From: DMER64 sp964554535
Lineage (GTDB): Bacteria; Bacteroidota; Bacteroidia; Bacteroidales; UBA932
Length of the DNA: 64,000 nt
Direction: 5' to 3'
Assembly: GCA_964554535.1 (NCBI GenBank)
Contig: CAZKPB010000013.1
Coordinates: 6,851 to 70,850 of the forward strand
Shown: one piece after another, positions 42,919 through 52,151 of the stretch
Layout of the letters: each line of letters starts with the position of its first letter
Numbering within the stretch: the first letter of the stretch is position 1
Made by a program: the position numbers and the translations under genes
The notes under the pieces: generated by a model
Database searches by the model: none
What the model was told of the DNA's origin: nothing
What the model saw: the letters and a program-made list of their open reading frames with translations, nothing else

Positions 42919-43550
42919 TATTTTATCTGGACAACGAAGTGAAACAGCACCCCTATGGGTACTATTTCAAGGGTGCAAAGATACAAAATCCAGAAATAAA
43001 GAGAAAAATGAGCGGAAATAAATATTCTGGCAGTCCGCAATAAGTACAGAAAGTACCCTATGCATATAATGCCAATTAGATACAAGTGGAACAAATGGTC
43101 GTTTCCTGAGGGCAAAAAAGAAAAGAGAATATATAGCGGAAGAAAAGCCAGGCCACCCAAAATACAGTAATCCAGTCCGGTACGTCCCAAGAGGTGGGTA
43201 AAGGCCTGCGAGTCTATGGTCCACCCAATGAGCCGCAACAAGAAACATTTGACAAGATAAAAGCCGAGGAAGACGCCGAAATAGACGGCAAACACCCCCG
43301 GGCGTCCCAACCCGTTAAGCAAGGCAGGCAGGGGGGCGGAAGTGAACGGCCTGGAAGAAAGGTAACAGGTAAAAATGGCTAAAAAAAGGAAAAACAACGC
43401 GTTGCGGGCCAAACGGATAGTGCCAATTTCTTCGTTTTCTAAAGAAATATTGTAGCGAAAGCAGCCTATAACCAAAGACACCAGGCGGTCTTTGGTATAA
43501 GCCCCTATGACGCAAAAAGCTACAAACAAGCCCAGAAAAATATAATCCAT
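42918..43550 (-). CDS. DUF4271 integral membrane protein
   Basis: Bacteroidota-specific membrane protein of unknown function, 210 residues with about six hydrophobic segments (IFLGLFVAFCVIGAY, LFFLFLAIFTCYL, VFAVYFGVFLGFYLVKCFLL, CILGGLAFLPLYILFSFLP, LYLIGIICIGYFLYLL, FWILYLCTLEIVPIGVLFHFVV). It starts the operon leading into hemD, rnpA and yidD. A near-match -7 box (TACCTTTA, 43603-43596) is 45 nt upstream. Confidence 0.87.
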   Translation of the reverse strand: MDYIFLGLFVAFCVIGAYTKDRLVSLVIGCFRYNISLENEEIGTIRLARNALFFLFLAIFTCYLSSRPFTSAPLPALLNGLGRPGVFAVYFGVFLGFYLVKCFLLRLIGWTIDSQAFTHLLGRTGLDYCILGGLAFLPLYILFSFLPSGNDHLFHLYLIGIICIGYFLYLLRTARIFISAHFSLYFWILYLCTLEIVPIGVLFHFVVQIK

Positions 43551-43615
43551 TGAATTTTTGTGTGTAGTACGGTGCTTTTCCTTATATCAGGGCCGTAAAG
43601 GTAAAAAATTTAGGC

Positions 43616-43623
43616 TACATTTG
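43616..43623 (+). promoter_or_regulatory. -7 promoter element for the GT117 gene
   Basis: TACATTTG with only 4 nt before the ATG at 43628; a leaderless transcript is predicted. Confidence 0.6.
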
Positions 43624-43627
43624 TGGA

Positions 43628-46600
43628 ATGGAAAAACGGATATTTAAGAAATTAGACTGCCTTATCGGATGGGTGGTTTTTGCGATTTCCGCCTTTGTGT
43701 ACCTGGCTACCATAGAACCTACGGTCAGCTTTTGGGATTGCGGAGAATTTATTGCATCATCTTATAAATTGGAAGTGGGGCATTCCCCCGGGAATCCGAC
43801 GTTTCAGTTGCTCGGACGTTTTTTTACCCTTTTTGGCGACAATATGCATGCCGCCATGCTCATTAACGCCATGAGTGCTTTAGCCTCGGCCTTTTGCGTG
43901 CTGTTTCTGTTCTGGACCGTCTCGCATCTGGGCCGCCGTCTGCTTGAAAAGCAGGGCAAGAAAATGACCACGGGAAATGCCATTGGGGTGTGGGGGGCCG
44001 CTGCGGTGGGTGCTTTGGTATATTCGTTTTCTGACACAGCCTGGTTCTCGGCTGTGGAAGCCGAGGTCTACGGAATGTCGTCGCTCTTTACAGCCGTGGT
44101 ATTCTGGGCCATTTTGAAGTGGGAAGAATGTGCCGACGAGCCCTACGCCAACCGTTGGATAGTGTTGATTGCCTACCTTATGGGACTTTCTATAGGGGTG
44201 CATCTACTTAACCTGCTGACCATTCCGGCCATAGTGTTCATCTATTATTACAAGAAATATAAGTTTACACCCAAAGGGGCGGTGCTTACGCTGTTGCTTT
44301 CCGGGGTGCTCATCCTGGTGTTGTTGTACGGGATTATTCCTTGGGTGCCCAAAATCTCGGGCTGGTTTGACCTGTTGTTTGTAAACGGTCTGGGACTTCC
44401 CTTCAACAGCGGGATGACGTTCTTTGTACTGGCCCTCCTGGGATTGTTGTTCTGGGGGATATTTACCTCGTACAAAAAGGGGAAAGTGCTTTGGAATACC
44501 ATTTTATTGTGCACCACCGTCATTATCATTGGCTATTCTTCTTTTGCCATGGTGATTATCCGTTCGGTGGCCAATACACCTACCAATGAAAACCAGCCCG
44601 ACCAGGCGTTTGCTCTGGGGAGCTATTTGGCTCGTGACCAGTACGGGTCGGCTCCGCTGTTTTACGACGGCGTGTACAACTCACCTTACGATTTGTGGCG
44701 GCCGGAAACGCAATACGTGAAGATGGACGACAAATACGTCAAGGTCAAAGCGGCCGAGGTCCCTACCTTCAAAGATCAGGACAAAATGTTTTTCCCGCGT
44801 ATGTGGAGTAAACGGGAGTCTCACAAAGGGTATTATGATTCCTATGTGAGCGGTAACGGTCCCAAGAATTCCGCCGGGGAAACCATGCCCTCGTTTGGGG
44901 ACAACTTGATATTCTTCTTTGATTATCAGGTGAATTATATGTACTGGCGCTATTTTATGTGGAATTTTGCCGGTCGTCAGAATGACATTCAGGGCACCAT
45001 CCCGGGAGACCCTGTACGGGGCAACTGGGAGTCGGGCATAGGATTTATTGACCGAATGCATACCGGAGACCAGAGCAAGGGACCGGACAGCCTGGTCCAC
45101 AATGTGGGAAAGAACCACTATTACATGTTGCCGCTTTTGCTGGGCTTTATTGGATTGTTCTTTCAGTGGGCCAACGACAAGCGCAACACCTGGGTTACCT
45201 TCCTGTTGTTCTTCCTTACCGGTCTTGCCATTGTGCTCTACATAAACCAACCGCCCCTGCAGCCGCGCGAGAGGGATTATTCCTACGCGGGGTCGTTCTA
45301 TGCGTTTGCCATCTGGGTGGGGTTGGGCGTGTTGGGTATACAAGAATTGTTGCGTCGCTTTTTGCCGCATACCGTCAGCGCCGTAGCCGCCACCGTATTG
45401 TGTTTGTTTGTCCCGTTCCAGATGCTGGGACAAAACTGGGATGATCACGACCGCAGCGGTCGCTACACCGCCCGTGACTGGGGGGCCATGTACCTGAATT
45501 CCTGTGAGCCCGACGTGAATGCCATTCTGATTACCCACGGGGACAACGATACTTTCCCCTTGTGGTATGCCCAGGAAGTGGAAGGCACCCGTACCGACGT
45601 ACGTATTTTCAACACCTCGCTTATGGGCACGGACTGGTACATAGACCAGATGCAGTGCCGCACCTACAACTCGGCACCGCTGCAGTTCTCCATTCCCCGC
45701 ATTTCCTATTTGCTGGGCACCAATGATATGGTTCCTATCTTTGAACGGGTGACTGACCGCGTCTCGGCCAAACAGGCCATGGGCATTGTGGGTAATCCCA
45801 AGGCTAAGGTGCCTGTATCTGACGGCAGTGAAGTCAACTACATGCCCGCCCGTCACCTGCGTATTCCGGTAAACAAGGAAAACGCACTGGCATGCGGTAT
45901 AGTGGATCCCAAAGATGCAGACCGTATTCTGGAGTATATGGACATTGACATTCCCGAGAATAAGAATATGCTGATGAAGGTTGAGATGATGTTCCTGGAT
46001 TTGCTGGCCAACTACCAGTGGGACCGTCCCATCTATATGGTATCCCTGGCGGCCGATCTGGACGTGGGGGTACGCGAATACCTGCAGAAAGAAGGAATAA
46101 TCTACAAACTGATGCCCTTCAAGCCGGGTACCAGCAACGGAGAAGCCGCAATGAATACGGAACGCAGCTATGAATTGCTCATGAACACCTATCAATGGGG
46201 TCGTATGGACCAGAGTGGTGTGCTGACCGACTACCACCTGTTATATCTGTACCTTATTCAGCAGTCGGTGCGCCAGGAATATTCGGCGCTGGCCAAAAGC
46301 CTGATTCTGAACGGAAGCAGTGACCGGGCGGAAGCCGTCTTGGACAAGGGATTGGAAGTGATGAAGAATTACCCGTTGTACTTTGCGCCGCAAAATTCGC
46401 TCAACGAGGTAGGCGTCATGGAAATGATTGAACTATATTATTTCCTTAAACTGGATGACAAGGCCAATGCCTTGGCCACTGAATTTTTGGACCAGATATA
46501 CCAGTCCATAGACTTGTTCCTCACCCCGTTCAAAGGTGGATTCCTGTCCACGCAGGATGCCGAGGCTGCGGTAACGGCCTATACGCACACTACCGAGATT

Positions 46601-46678
46601 CTGGGAGCCAACAAGCAGCAAGAGTTGAAGAAAAAGTACGACGACCAGCTGGAAACGCTATTCAATCAGTATCGATAA
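43628..46678 (+). CDS. Glycosyltransferase family 117 (DUF2723) membrane protein
   Basis: Large polytopic protein, 1016 residues, of the DUF2723/GT117 family, resembling protein O-mannosyltransferases (GT-C fold). Near the N terminus are a TM segment and the family signature YLATIEPTVSFWDCGEFIASSYKLEVGHSPGNP, with an acidic lumenal loop. About ten more TM segments reach residue 620 (for example VVFWAILKWEE, FVLALLGLLFWGIF, LLGFIGLFFQWAND). The soluble C-terminal part holds ITHGDNDTFPLWYAQEVEGTRTDVRIFNTSLMGTDWYIDQ. It probably transfers a sugar from a polyprenyl-phosphate donor to exported proteins. Acceptor unknown. It converges on the LuxE-like gene with a 17-nt overlap. Confidence 0.88.
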   Translation: MEKRIFKKLDCLIGWVVFAISAFVYLATIEPTVSFWDCGEFIASSYKLEVGHSPGNPTFQLLGRFFTLFGDNMHAAMLINAMSALASAFCVLFLFWTVSHLGRRLLEKQGKKMTTGNAIGVWGAAAVGALVYSFSDTAWFSAVEAEVYGMSSLFTAVVFWAILKWEECADEPYANRWIVLIAYLMGLSIGVHLLNLLTIPAIVFIYYYKKYKFTPKGAVLTLLLSGVLILVLLYGIIPWVPKISGWFDLLFVNGLGLPFNSGMTFFVLALLGLLFWGIFTSYKKGKVLWNTILLCTTVIIIGYSSFAMVIIRSVANTPTNENQPDQAFALGSYLARDQYGSAPLFYDGVYNSPYDLWRPETQYVKMDDKYVKVKAAEVPTFKDQDKMFFPRMWSKRESHKGYYDSYVSGNGPKNSAGETMPSFGDNLIFFFDYQVNYMYWRYFMWNFAGRQNDIQGTIPGDPVRGNWESGIGFIDRMHTGDQSKGPDSLVHNVGKNHYYMLPLLLGFIGLFFQWANDKRNTWVTFLLFFLTGLAIVLYINQPPLQPRERDYSYAGSFYAFAIWVGLGVLGIQELLRRFLPHTVSAVAATVLCLFVPFQMLGQNWDDHDRSGRYTARDWGAMYLNSCEPDVNAILITHGDNDTFPLWYAQEVEGTRTDVRIFNTSLMGTDWYIDQMQCRTYNSAPLQFSIPRISYLLGTNDMVPIFERVTDRVSAKQAMGIVGNPKAKVPVSDGSEVNYMPARHLRIPVNKENALACGIVDPKDADRILEYMDIDIPENKNMLMKVEMMFLDLLANYQWDRPIYMVSLAADLDVGVREYLQKEGIIYKLMPFKPGTSNGEAAMNTERSYELLMNTYQWGRMDQSGVLTDYHLLYLYLIQQSVRQEYSALAKSLILNGSSDRAEAVLDKGLEVMKNYPLYFAPQNSLNEVGVMEMIELYYFLKLDDKANALATEFLDQIYQSIDLFLTPFKGGFLSTQDAEAAVTAYTHTTEILGANKQQELKKKYDDQLETLFNQYR

Positions 46679-47615
46679 GCATATTGCATCCCCTGCGCTC
46701 GGCGTGGGGGATTCTGCCCAAGACACAGAAGTGCCCGTCCCCCCGGTGCACTCCTGTGTCTTCTGTTTCTATGAAGGCGCAGGAATCGGCGTTGGCAAGG
46801 TCAATGATGTTGAGACCGCCGCGTACACCGTCCGGCAAAAAGGAGAAGGGGTCCTGCAGGTCGCGGATGCGTACCTGCAATTGCGGAGGGCAGGCAAAGT
46901 AGCCGTCGTTGTCCGTGCAGTAAGCCTGCGAAAGCATTTCGGCCATGGAGTACTCGCTGTGGATGGCGGCGGCGGGGAAGGCGGTCTGCAGGCGGGCGTG
47001 CAGGTCGGTCCGCAAGAGTTCTATGCCTCGGCCCTTCATGCCTCCGGTTTCAATTACCGTGATGCCGCTATAGGGACAATGGTGGTTTTTGGCAAAATCA
47101 AGCAGGGCAAAACTTACGCCAATGAGCCAAACTTTTTGCCCGGTGGCGGCACATTGGGCCAGTGTGGCGTGGAGCCGGTCGTGGTCATAAAGGTAATAAC
47201 CGTTCAAGGGGTGACCGCTTTGCTCCATAAGGGTCTGTACCATATAGACTAGGGAAGAACCGCTGCGTTCCAGATAGGAGGGCAGCAACCCCAGGATTAC
47301 GTAATCCGAAGGGTCGCCGTAGAATTGCCGGAAAGTGCCCAGCAGGCTCTCACGATAAGCGGAAAGGTGTGCCACCGGATGCCGCGAAGGCGTCATACCG
47401 GTAGTGGCCGAGGAGGTAAACACGCATTCGGCCGGTGTGGAGGCGGCATATACGTAATGCGACTTGAAGAAGCGGATGGGAAGAAAGGGGATTTCCTCTA
47501 GGGAACCCACCTGTTCCGGATGGATATCCAACAGGTTGAGGTATTTTGCGTATACGGGGTTGCGCACCGCCTGGCGGTGGAATATTTCAAGGGCTTGTTC
47601 GGTGAAAGAAAGCAT
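46662..47615 (-). CDS. LuxE-like acyl-protein synthetase
   Basis: Adenylate-forming enzyme related to LuxE, which activates fatty acids and transfers them to a protein Ser or Cys. From the ATG at 47615 there are 317 residues. Family landmarks are FLPIRFFKSHYV, the ATP/phosphate loop FTSSATTGMTPSRH, LGLLPSYLERSGSSLVYMV, IETGGMKGRGIELLR and HSEYSMAEMLSQAY. No luciferase or reductase genes are nearby, so the substrate is unknown. It starts 10 nt after the GH3-like gene, forming a two-ligase operon. Confidence 0.82.
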   Translation of the reverse strand: MLSFTEQALEIFHRQAVRNPVYAKYLNLLDIHPEQVGSLEEIPFLPIRFFKSHYVYAASTPAECVFTSSATTGMTPSRHPVAHLSAYRESLLGTFRQFYGDPSDYVILGLLPSYLERSGSSLVYMVQTLMEQSGHPLNGYYLYDHDRLHATLAQCAATGQKVWLIGVSFALLDFAKNHHCPYSGITVIETGGMKGRGIELLRTDLHARLQTAFPAAAIHSEYSMAEMLSQAYCTDNDGYFACPPQLQVRIRDLQDPFSFLPDGVRGGLNIIDLANADSCAFIETEDTGVHRGDGHFCVLGRIPHAERRGCNMLIDTD

Positions 47616-47625
47616 GGCCAATCTG

Positions 47626-49158
47626 CTAGAGTGAAGCGTTGACTTCCAGAAGTTCGTCCGCAAACTGGCGGGTTCCCCACAGACGGGGAACTTTGCTCTG
47701 ACCTCCCAATTTGTCGTTGCGGGCCATCCAGCGATAGAAACAGCCTTTCTTGAGAGATACAATCACGGGAGGATTCATGGTGCCCGTTTCTATGCGTTTG
47801 GCCTCGTAATCCGAATTGTGACGCATTAGGGCGCTGTCCAGTTCCTGCAAAAAGGCTATGGCCGAGTCAGGTTCTTGTTCAAATTCTATGAGCCACTGAT
47901 GGGCGCCTTTGGCACTGTCATCCATAAAGACCGGTGCCACCGTGTATTCGCTCACGCGGGCGTGTGTCCGTTCACACGCGGCGGCCAGGGAACGTTCGGC
48001 ATTTTCTATCATCAACTCTTCTCCAAAGGCGTTGATGAACAACTGGGTGCGCCCCACTATCCGTATCTTGTGCGGATATAGGGAGGTAAAGCGAACCGTG
48101 TCCCCTATGAGGTAACGCCACAAACCGGCATTGGTAGTAATGACCATGGCGTAGGGCGTGTCTTTTTTGACGGTTTCCAGCGTGTCAAACGCCGTAAACC
48201 GGTGCGCCAGGGCATCGTCCAATTTATCCAGAGGTATAAATTCGTAGAACACGCCGGCGTAAGACATCACCTGCATCCCCGGGTCTTCCAGGTCTGTCTG
48301 GAACGCAAAGAAGCCCTCTGAGGCGTTGTAGGTTTCCAGATAATGCATATTTGGATTGGGAAACAGTTCTTTGTACTGTGCACGGTAAGGTTCAAAGTTA
48401 ATACCTCCGTGAATAAACAGTTCCATATGGGGCCATACCTGGTGCAGGTTTTCTTTCCCGCTTTGTTCCAACACCTTGCGCATCAAAATCAGATTCCAGG
48501 AAGGAACTCCGGAAAAACTGACAAGGTCTTGATGGGGTGTCAGGCGGCAGATGGCATCCACTTTTTCTTCAAAATTGGGATTCAGCGCCACATCGCGTTT
48601 GGGAGTGGTGAAGTGGCGGCTAATCCGTGGATTGTTAATCAACAGAAAGGCCGAGAGGTCTCCAAAGCAAAAAGACGTTTCCACGTCACGGTTGATATGG
48701 CGGTTGCCGCCCAAAGTGAGAGATTTTCCCTTGAAAAGACGGCTGTCCGGATACAGACGTACGTATTGGGCCAGAATGGTCTGCATACATTTGTAATGGC
48801 AGTGGTGCAGGCTTTCCCAGTTGATGGGAATGAATTTGGAACGCGAACTTGAAGTGCCGCTGGATCTGGCAAACCAGAAGATGGGGCGGTCCCACAATAC
48901 ATCTTTTTCTCCTTTAAGCGACCGCTGGATATAAGGTTCCAATTCATTGTAGGTATGCAGCGGAATCCGGTTCTGAAAAGCTTCCATGGAATGGATGAAC
49001 GCCATGTCGTAGGTTTTCCCGAAGGACGTGTTGGAACCTCGGCTCAGCAAAAAGGACAATACCTTCTTCTGAAAATACTCCGGGCTGGCCCCCGACCCGT
49101 CTAATTCTTTGAGAAGCCTATGGTTATAAAGCAAAAATGCGGCGTTGATGGCTTTCAT
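47626..49158 (-). CDS. GH3-like acyl-acid amido synthetase family protein
   Basis: Firefly-luciferase-superfamily enzyme related to plant GH3 proteins, which adenylate a carboxylic acid and couple it to an amino acid. The 510 residues include the P-loop-like ARSSGTSSSRSKFIPI (about residue 112), YLETYNASEGFFAFQ (about 285), TNAGLWRYLIGDTVRFTS and IVGRTQLFINAFGEELM. Bacterial members lack a proven substrate. It is paired with the LuxE-like gene and has its own -7 box just after recO. Confidence 0.87.
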   Translation of the reverse strand: MKAINAAFLLYNHRLLKELDGSGASPEYFQKKVLSFLLSRGSNTSFGKTYDMAFIHSMEAFQNRIPLHTYNELEPYIQRSLKGEKDVLWDRPIFWFARSSGTSSSRSKFIPINWESLHHCHYKCMQTILAQYVRLYPDSRLFKGKSLTLGGNRHINRDVETSFCFGDLSAFLLINNPRISRHFTTPKRDVALNPNFEEKVDAICRLTPHQDLVSFSGVPSWNLILMRKVLEQSGKENLHQVWPHMELFIHGGINFEPYRAQYKELFPNPNMHYLETYNASEGFFAFQTDLEDPGMQVMSYAGVFYEFIPLDKLDDALAHRFTAFDTLETVKKDTPYAMVITTNAGLWRYLIGDTVRFTSLYPHKIRIVGRTQLFINAFGEELMIENAERSLAAACERTHARVSEYTVAPVFMDDSAKGAHQWLIEFEQEPDSAIAFLQELDSALMRHNSDYEAKRIETGTMNPPVIVSLKKGCFYRWMARNDKLGGQSKVPRLWGTRQFADELLEVNASL

Positions 49159-49165
49159 ATCGGGA

Positions 49166-49173
49166 CAAATGTA
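49166..49173 (-). promoter_or_regulatory. -7 promoter element for the GH3-like gene
   Basis: Minus-strand TACATTTG, 7 nt before the ATG at 49158, in the 27-nt spacer after recO; predicts a near-leaderless mRNA. Confidence 0.5.
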
Positions 49174-49185
49174 CGTAGAAAATGG

Positions 49186-49914
49186 TTATCTGGTAAATAT
49201 TTGGTGCAAAACTCCCGGCGACTGAAGGTCAAGATGTTTTTCCATATGGAAATCATAGTATTGCAATAGTTGTTTAAGAAAAGCATACCGTTTTTCCCCG
49301 TTGCATGCCACCGTGTCTTGAGACGAGGAATTGCCCTGTAAAAAATCAAACAGCATACGGGACGTCTCTTTGTCAAAACCTTCCGGGTCGGGGTCCGGCA
49401 AGGCGGTGAACCGCGCCGCCGCAATATTGAAGTACGGGGTCTGCGGGCTGTAGTCGGGTTGCGGCTGATAGCCCAGGTAACGGGTCAGGCGGGTGGCAAA
49501 TACCAAATGATTATTTGACATATTGTCCCGGGCCTGTTCAAGTTCCAGTACAGACTGTTCAATAAATGAGAACAAGGCCGGATTGGCTTCCACTTCCCTT
49601 ACGCTTTTGTAGAGGAGTTCTCCCATAAACAATGCCATGGCATTCTTTCGGACATCACAGCATATATTGTCCAGCAGGGTGGCGCGGTGGTACTCTTTAA
49701 GGTATTGAAGATCGTTTTTGGGATTGTAGTAGGCTTGGGCTTCCAGCAGGCTCAGGGGATGAAACAGGGCGGCAAGTGCCTTGTGTTGCGGTCGTCTGAT
49801 GCCTTTCAGCACATAGTTCTGGCGGCCGTACACATTGGTGTAGGCGTATACCAGCAGGCTGCTTTCCTTATACGGCCGGGTATGCAATACTATCAGCGTC
49901 AGGGGTTGGATCAT
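49186..49914 (-). CDS. recO: DNA repair protein RecO
   Basis: Recombination mediator that loads RecA with RecF/RecR. The 242 residues match the family: N-terminal OB-fold (LIVLHTRPYKESSLLVYAYTNVYGRQNYVLKG), the LFHPLSLLEAQAYYN stretch, and the helical C-terminal domain. The four-cysteine zinc site found in some RecO proteins is not present. It overlaps rdgB by 4 nt (ATGA). Confidence 0.92.
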   Translation of the reverse strand: MIQPLTLIVLHTRPYKESSLLVYAYTNVYGRQNYVLKGIRRPQHKALAALFHPLSLLEAQAYYNPKNDLQYLKEYHRATLLDNICCDVRKNAMALFMGELLYKSVREVEANPALFSFIEQSVLELEQARDNMSNNHLVFATRLTRYLGYQPQPDYSPQTPYFNIAAARFTALPDPDPEGFDKETSRMLFDFLQGNSSSQDTVACNGEKRYAFLKQLLQYYDFHMEKHLDLQSPGVLHQIFTR

Positions 49915-50480
49915 AAGAGATGTTGTGCAAACAGTGACAAGGCGCGGCCACGATGAGAGATGAGGTTTTTTTGCCCGGTACCCAGTTGGGAAAAAGTCTC
50001 GCTGAAGCCGTCAGGGACAAAGACAGGGTCATAGCCAAACCCTCCCGTTCCCCGCATTTGGGTCAACAGACGGCCTTTCACTATTCCTTCAAAATAAAGA
50101 CTGTCTTCTTCTGTTATATAGCAAATTACACAACGGAACCTCGCGTTCCGGTTAACAACGCCCTCCATCTCGTGCAATAATTTTTGCAGGTTATCCCGGG
50201 CATTGCATTGCATCCCCGCGTAACGGGCCGAGTACACGCCCGGGGCTCCGTGAAGCGCCTCCACTTCCAGACCGGTATCATCGGCAAAACAGGGGCGGTG
50301 AAACCGTTCCCATATAAAATGTGCCTTTTGAAAGGCGTTTTCTTTCAGCGTGGTGCCGGTTTCCGGAATTTCTTGTACAAAGCCCAGTGCGGACGGCATA
50401 ATAATTGAAACTGTAGGCCCCAGGATGGCCTGAGCTTCTGCACATTTGTGCTTGTTGGCGGTGGCAAAGAGTATTTCCAT
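49911..50480 (-). CDS. rdgB: dITP/XTP pyrophosphatase (RdgB/HAM1)
   Basis: House-cleaning enzyme hydrolysing non-canonical purine NTPs. From the ATG at 50480 it has 189 residues. Motifs: EILFATANKHKCAEAQAIL at the N terminus (substrate SxNxxK-like ATANKHK), CFADDTGLEVEALHGAPGVYSARYAG and GTGGFGYDPVFVP, with FSQLGTGQKNLISHRGRAL at the end. The longer upstream frame is rejected: it would pass through its own -7 box at 50484-50491. Confidence 0.95.
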   Translation of the reverse strand: MEILFATANKHKCAEAQAILGPTVSIIMPSALGFVQEIPETGTTLKENAFQKAHFIWERFHRPCFADDTGLEVEALHGAPGVYSARYAGMQCNARDNLQKLLHEMEGVVNRNARFRCVICYITEEDSLYFEGIVKGRLLTQMRGTGGFGYDPVFVPDGFSETFSQLGTGQKNLISHRGRALSLFAQHLL

Positions 50481-50483
50481 AGT

Positions 50484-50522
50484 CAAATATAGATAAATTG
50501 ACCAAGAATAGTTGTATTTTTG
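50484..50522. promoter_or_regulatory. Divergent -7 elements of rdgB and the CtpA-type protease
   Basis: Minus-strand TATATTTG (50491-50484) lies 3 nt before the rdgB ATG. Plus-strand TATTTTTG (50515-50522) lies 21 nt before the protease ATG. The rdgB transcript would be leaderless. Confidence 0.5.
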
Positions 50523-50543
50523 TTTGAATAAACCTTTTTCCAA

Positions 50544-52100
50544 ATGAAGCGAATATTTGTTACGGCAGCGGTGGCGCTTAGTTTGCTCTCTTTCAACGCC
50601 AATGCGCAGAGTCCCGCGTTTAACACGGCCAAAAGTCTGGATATCTTCCATTCCATTATACGTGAAATTTCCCTGTTTTATGTAGATACCGTGGCGGTGG
50701 ACAAATTGGTATATACCGGCATAGAGGCGATGCTTGCCTCTATGGATCCCTATACGGAATTTATTCCGGAAGAGGATAATGAGAATCTGGAAATGATGAC
50801 CACCGGCAGTTACGGTGGGGTGGGCGCGTTAATCAAGAAAAAGGAAGGAGAACCGGTATTGATTTCCGAACCTTATGAAAACTCGCCTATAGCCAAGGCC
50901 GGCTTGGTGGCCGGAGATTCCATTTTGGCCATCAACGGAGAATCTACACTCAATTTGTCTGCAGACCAGTGCAGCGCAAAGATGAAGGGCGACCCCGGCA
51001 CTCCGGTGAACTTCCGGATCAAACGTTATGTGCAGAATGACACCCTTGACTATACGGTAATCAGAGAGAAGGTGCACGTTTCCGACGTGGGGCTTGCCTG
51101 TGTGCTGCAGGACAGCATAGCCTATCTGCGGGTTACCGGTTTTACTCAGGGAGGGGCGCAGGATGTGCGCAACGCCCTGCAACAGATGAAATCCGAGGCC
51201 GACCTCAAAGGCATTATCCTGGATTTGCGTAATAACGGAGGCGGACTTATGGAGGAGGCCATCGAGCTGCTTTCGGTTTTTCTGCCCAGACATACAATGG
51301 TAGTATCCGCCAAAGGCAGAGTGGAACAAGCCAACAGGGAATATTTCACCAAGGACGAGCCCCTTGACACCACCACACCGCTGTTGGTTATGGTAAACGG
51401 CAACTCGGCGTCTTCTTCAGAGATTGTGGCCGGAGCCATTCAGGACCTCAAGAGAGGCCGTCTGGTGGGAACGCGCACTTTTGGAAAAGGCCTGGTGCAG
51501 GCTATCAGACCGCTCAGTTTCAATGCCAATCTGAAAATCACCACGGCTAAGTATTATATTCCCAGCGGCCGATGCGTACAGGCCATAGATTATTCCAACC
51601 GCAAGGAAGACGGTACTCCCGACACCAATGCCGACGGCGGTATTAAGCCCGATGTGGAAATCAAGATGCCTCCTTACAACCGGGTAACCGTAGAGTTGGT
51701 GGCCAGAGATTACCTGCACGACTATTCGCTTGAATTTTTCCGCCATAACCGCTCCATTGCTCCGGCCGAGTCATTTACCTTGACCGACAGTCAGTATGAA
51801 GACTTTGTAAACTTTACGGCCGCCAAAGAATTCGATGACCGTACCGGTACGGAAATCCTGTTGTCCGAGTTCAAGGAAATAGCCCGGGCCGAGGGCTATG
51901 ACACTCTTTTGGCTGACCAGATAGCCTCTTTGTCCCAACAGCTTGTGACCGACAAAGTCACCGACTTGCACCACTACCGTGACGAGATTAAACCTCTGCT
52001 GGAAGAAGAAATCTGTTGCAGGTATTATTTTCAGCAGGGTAGTCTGCGTAATTTCATCAAAAATGACACGCAATTGGACCGGGCGTTAAAATTGTTCTAG
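50544..52100 (+). CDS. CtpA-type S41 carboxyl-terminal processing protease
   Basis: Exported tail-specific protease, 518 residues: signal peptide (FVTAAVALSLLSFNANAQ), PDZ domain (about 90-170; GSYGGVGALIKKKEGEPVLIS, AGLVAGDSILAINGES) and S41 core (IILDLRNNGGGLMEEAIELL, catalytic Ser in GNSASSSEIVAGA, Lys in GTRTFGKGLVQAI). A C-terminal extension (about 380-518) is helical. It is transcribed divergently from rdgB and followed by the bactofilin gene. Confidence 0.94.
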   Translation: MKRIFVTAAVALSLLSFNANAQSPAFNTAKSLDIFHSIIREISLFYVDTVAVDKLVYTGIEAMLASMDPYTEFIPEEDNENLEMMTTGSYGGVGALIKKKEGEPVLISEPYENSPIAKAGLVAGDSILAINGESTLNLSADQCSAKMKGDPGTPVNFRIKRYVQNDTLDYTVIREKVHVSDVGLACVLQDSIAYLRVTGFTQGGAQDVRNALQQMKSEADLKGIILDLRNNGGGLMEEAIELLSVFLPRHTMVVSAKGRVEQANREYFTKDEPLDTTTPLLVMVNGNSASSSEIVAGAIQDLKRGRLVGTRTFGKGLVQAIRPLSFNANLKITTAKYYIPSGRCVQAIDYSNRKEDGTPDTNADGGIKPDVEIKMPPYNRVTVELVARDYLHDYSLEFFRHNRSIAPAESFTLTDSQYEDFVNFTAAKEFDDRTGTEILLSEFKEIARAEGYDTLLADQIASLSQQLVTDKVTDLHHYRDEIKPLLEEEICCRYYFQQGSLRNFIKNDTQLDRALKLF

Positions 52101-52109
52101 ATATAAATG

Positions 52110-52117
52110 TAATTTTG
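52110..52117 (+). promoter_or_regulatory. -7 promoter element for the bactofilin gene
   Basis: TAATTTTG, 34 nt before the ATG at 52152 and 9 nt after the protease stop. Confidence 0.45.
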
Positions 52118-52151
52118 CGTCCATTATTATTCAGTTACCCTAGTTTCACTT

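Noticed and set aside
44681..46237. Long open frame (518 codons) antisense to the GT117 gene
   Set aside because: Composition is His/Val/Gly-rich as expected for an antisense shadow; the sense gene is full length.
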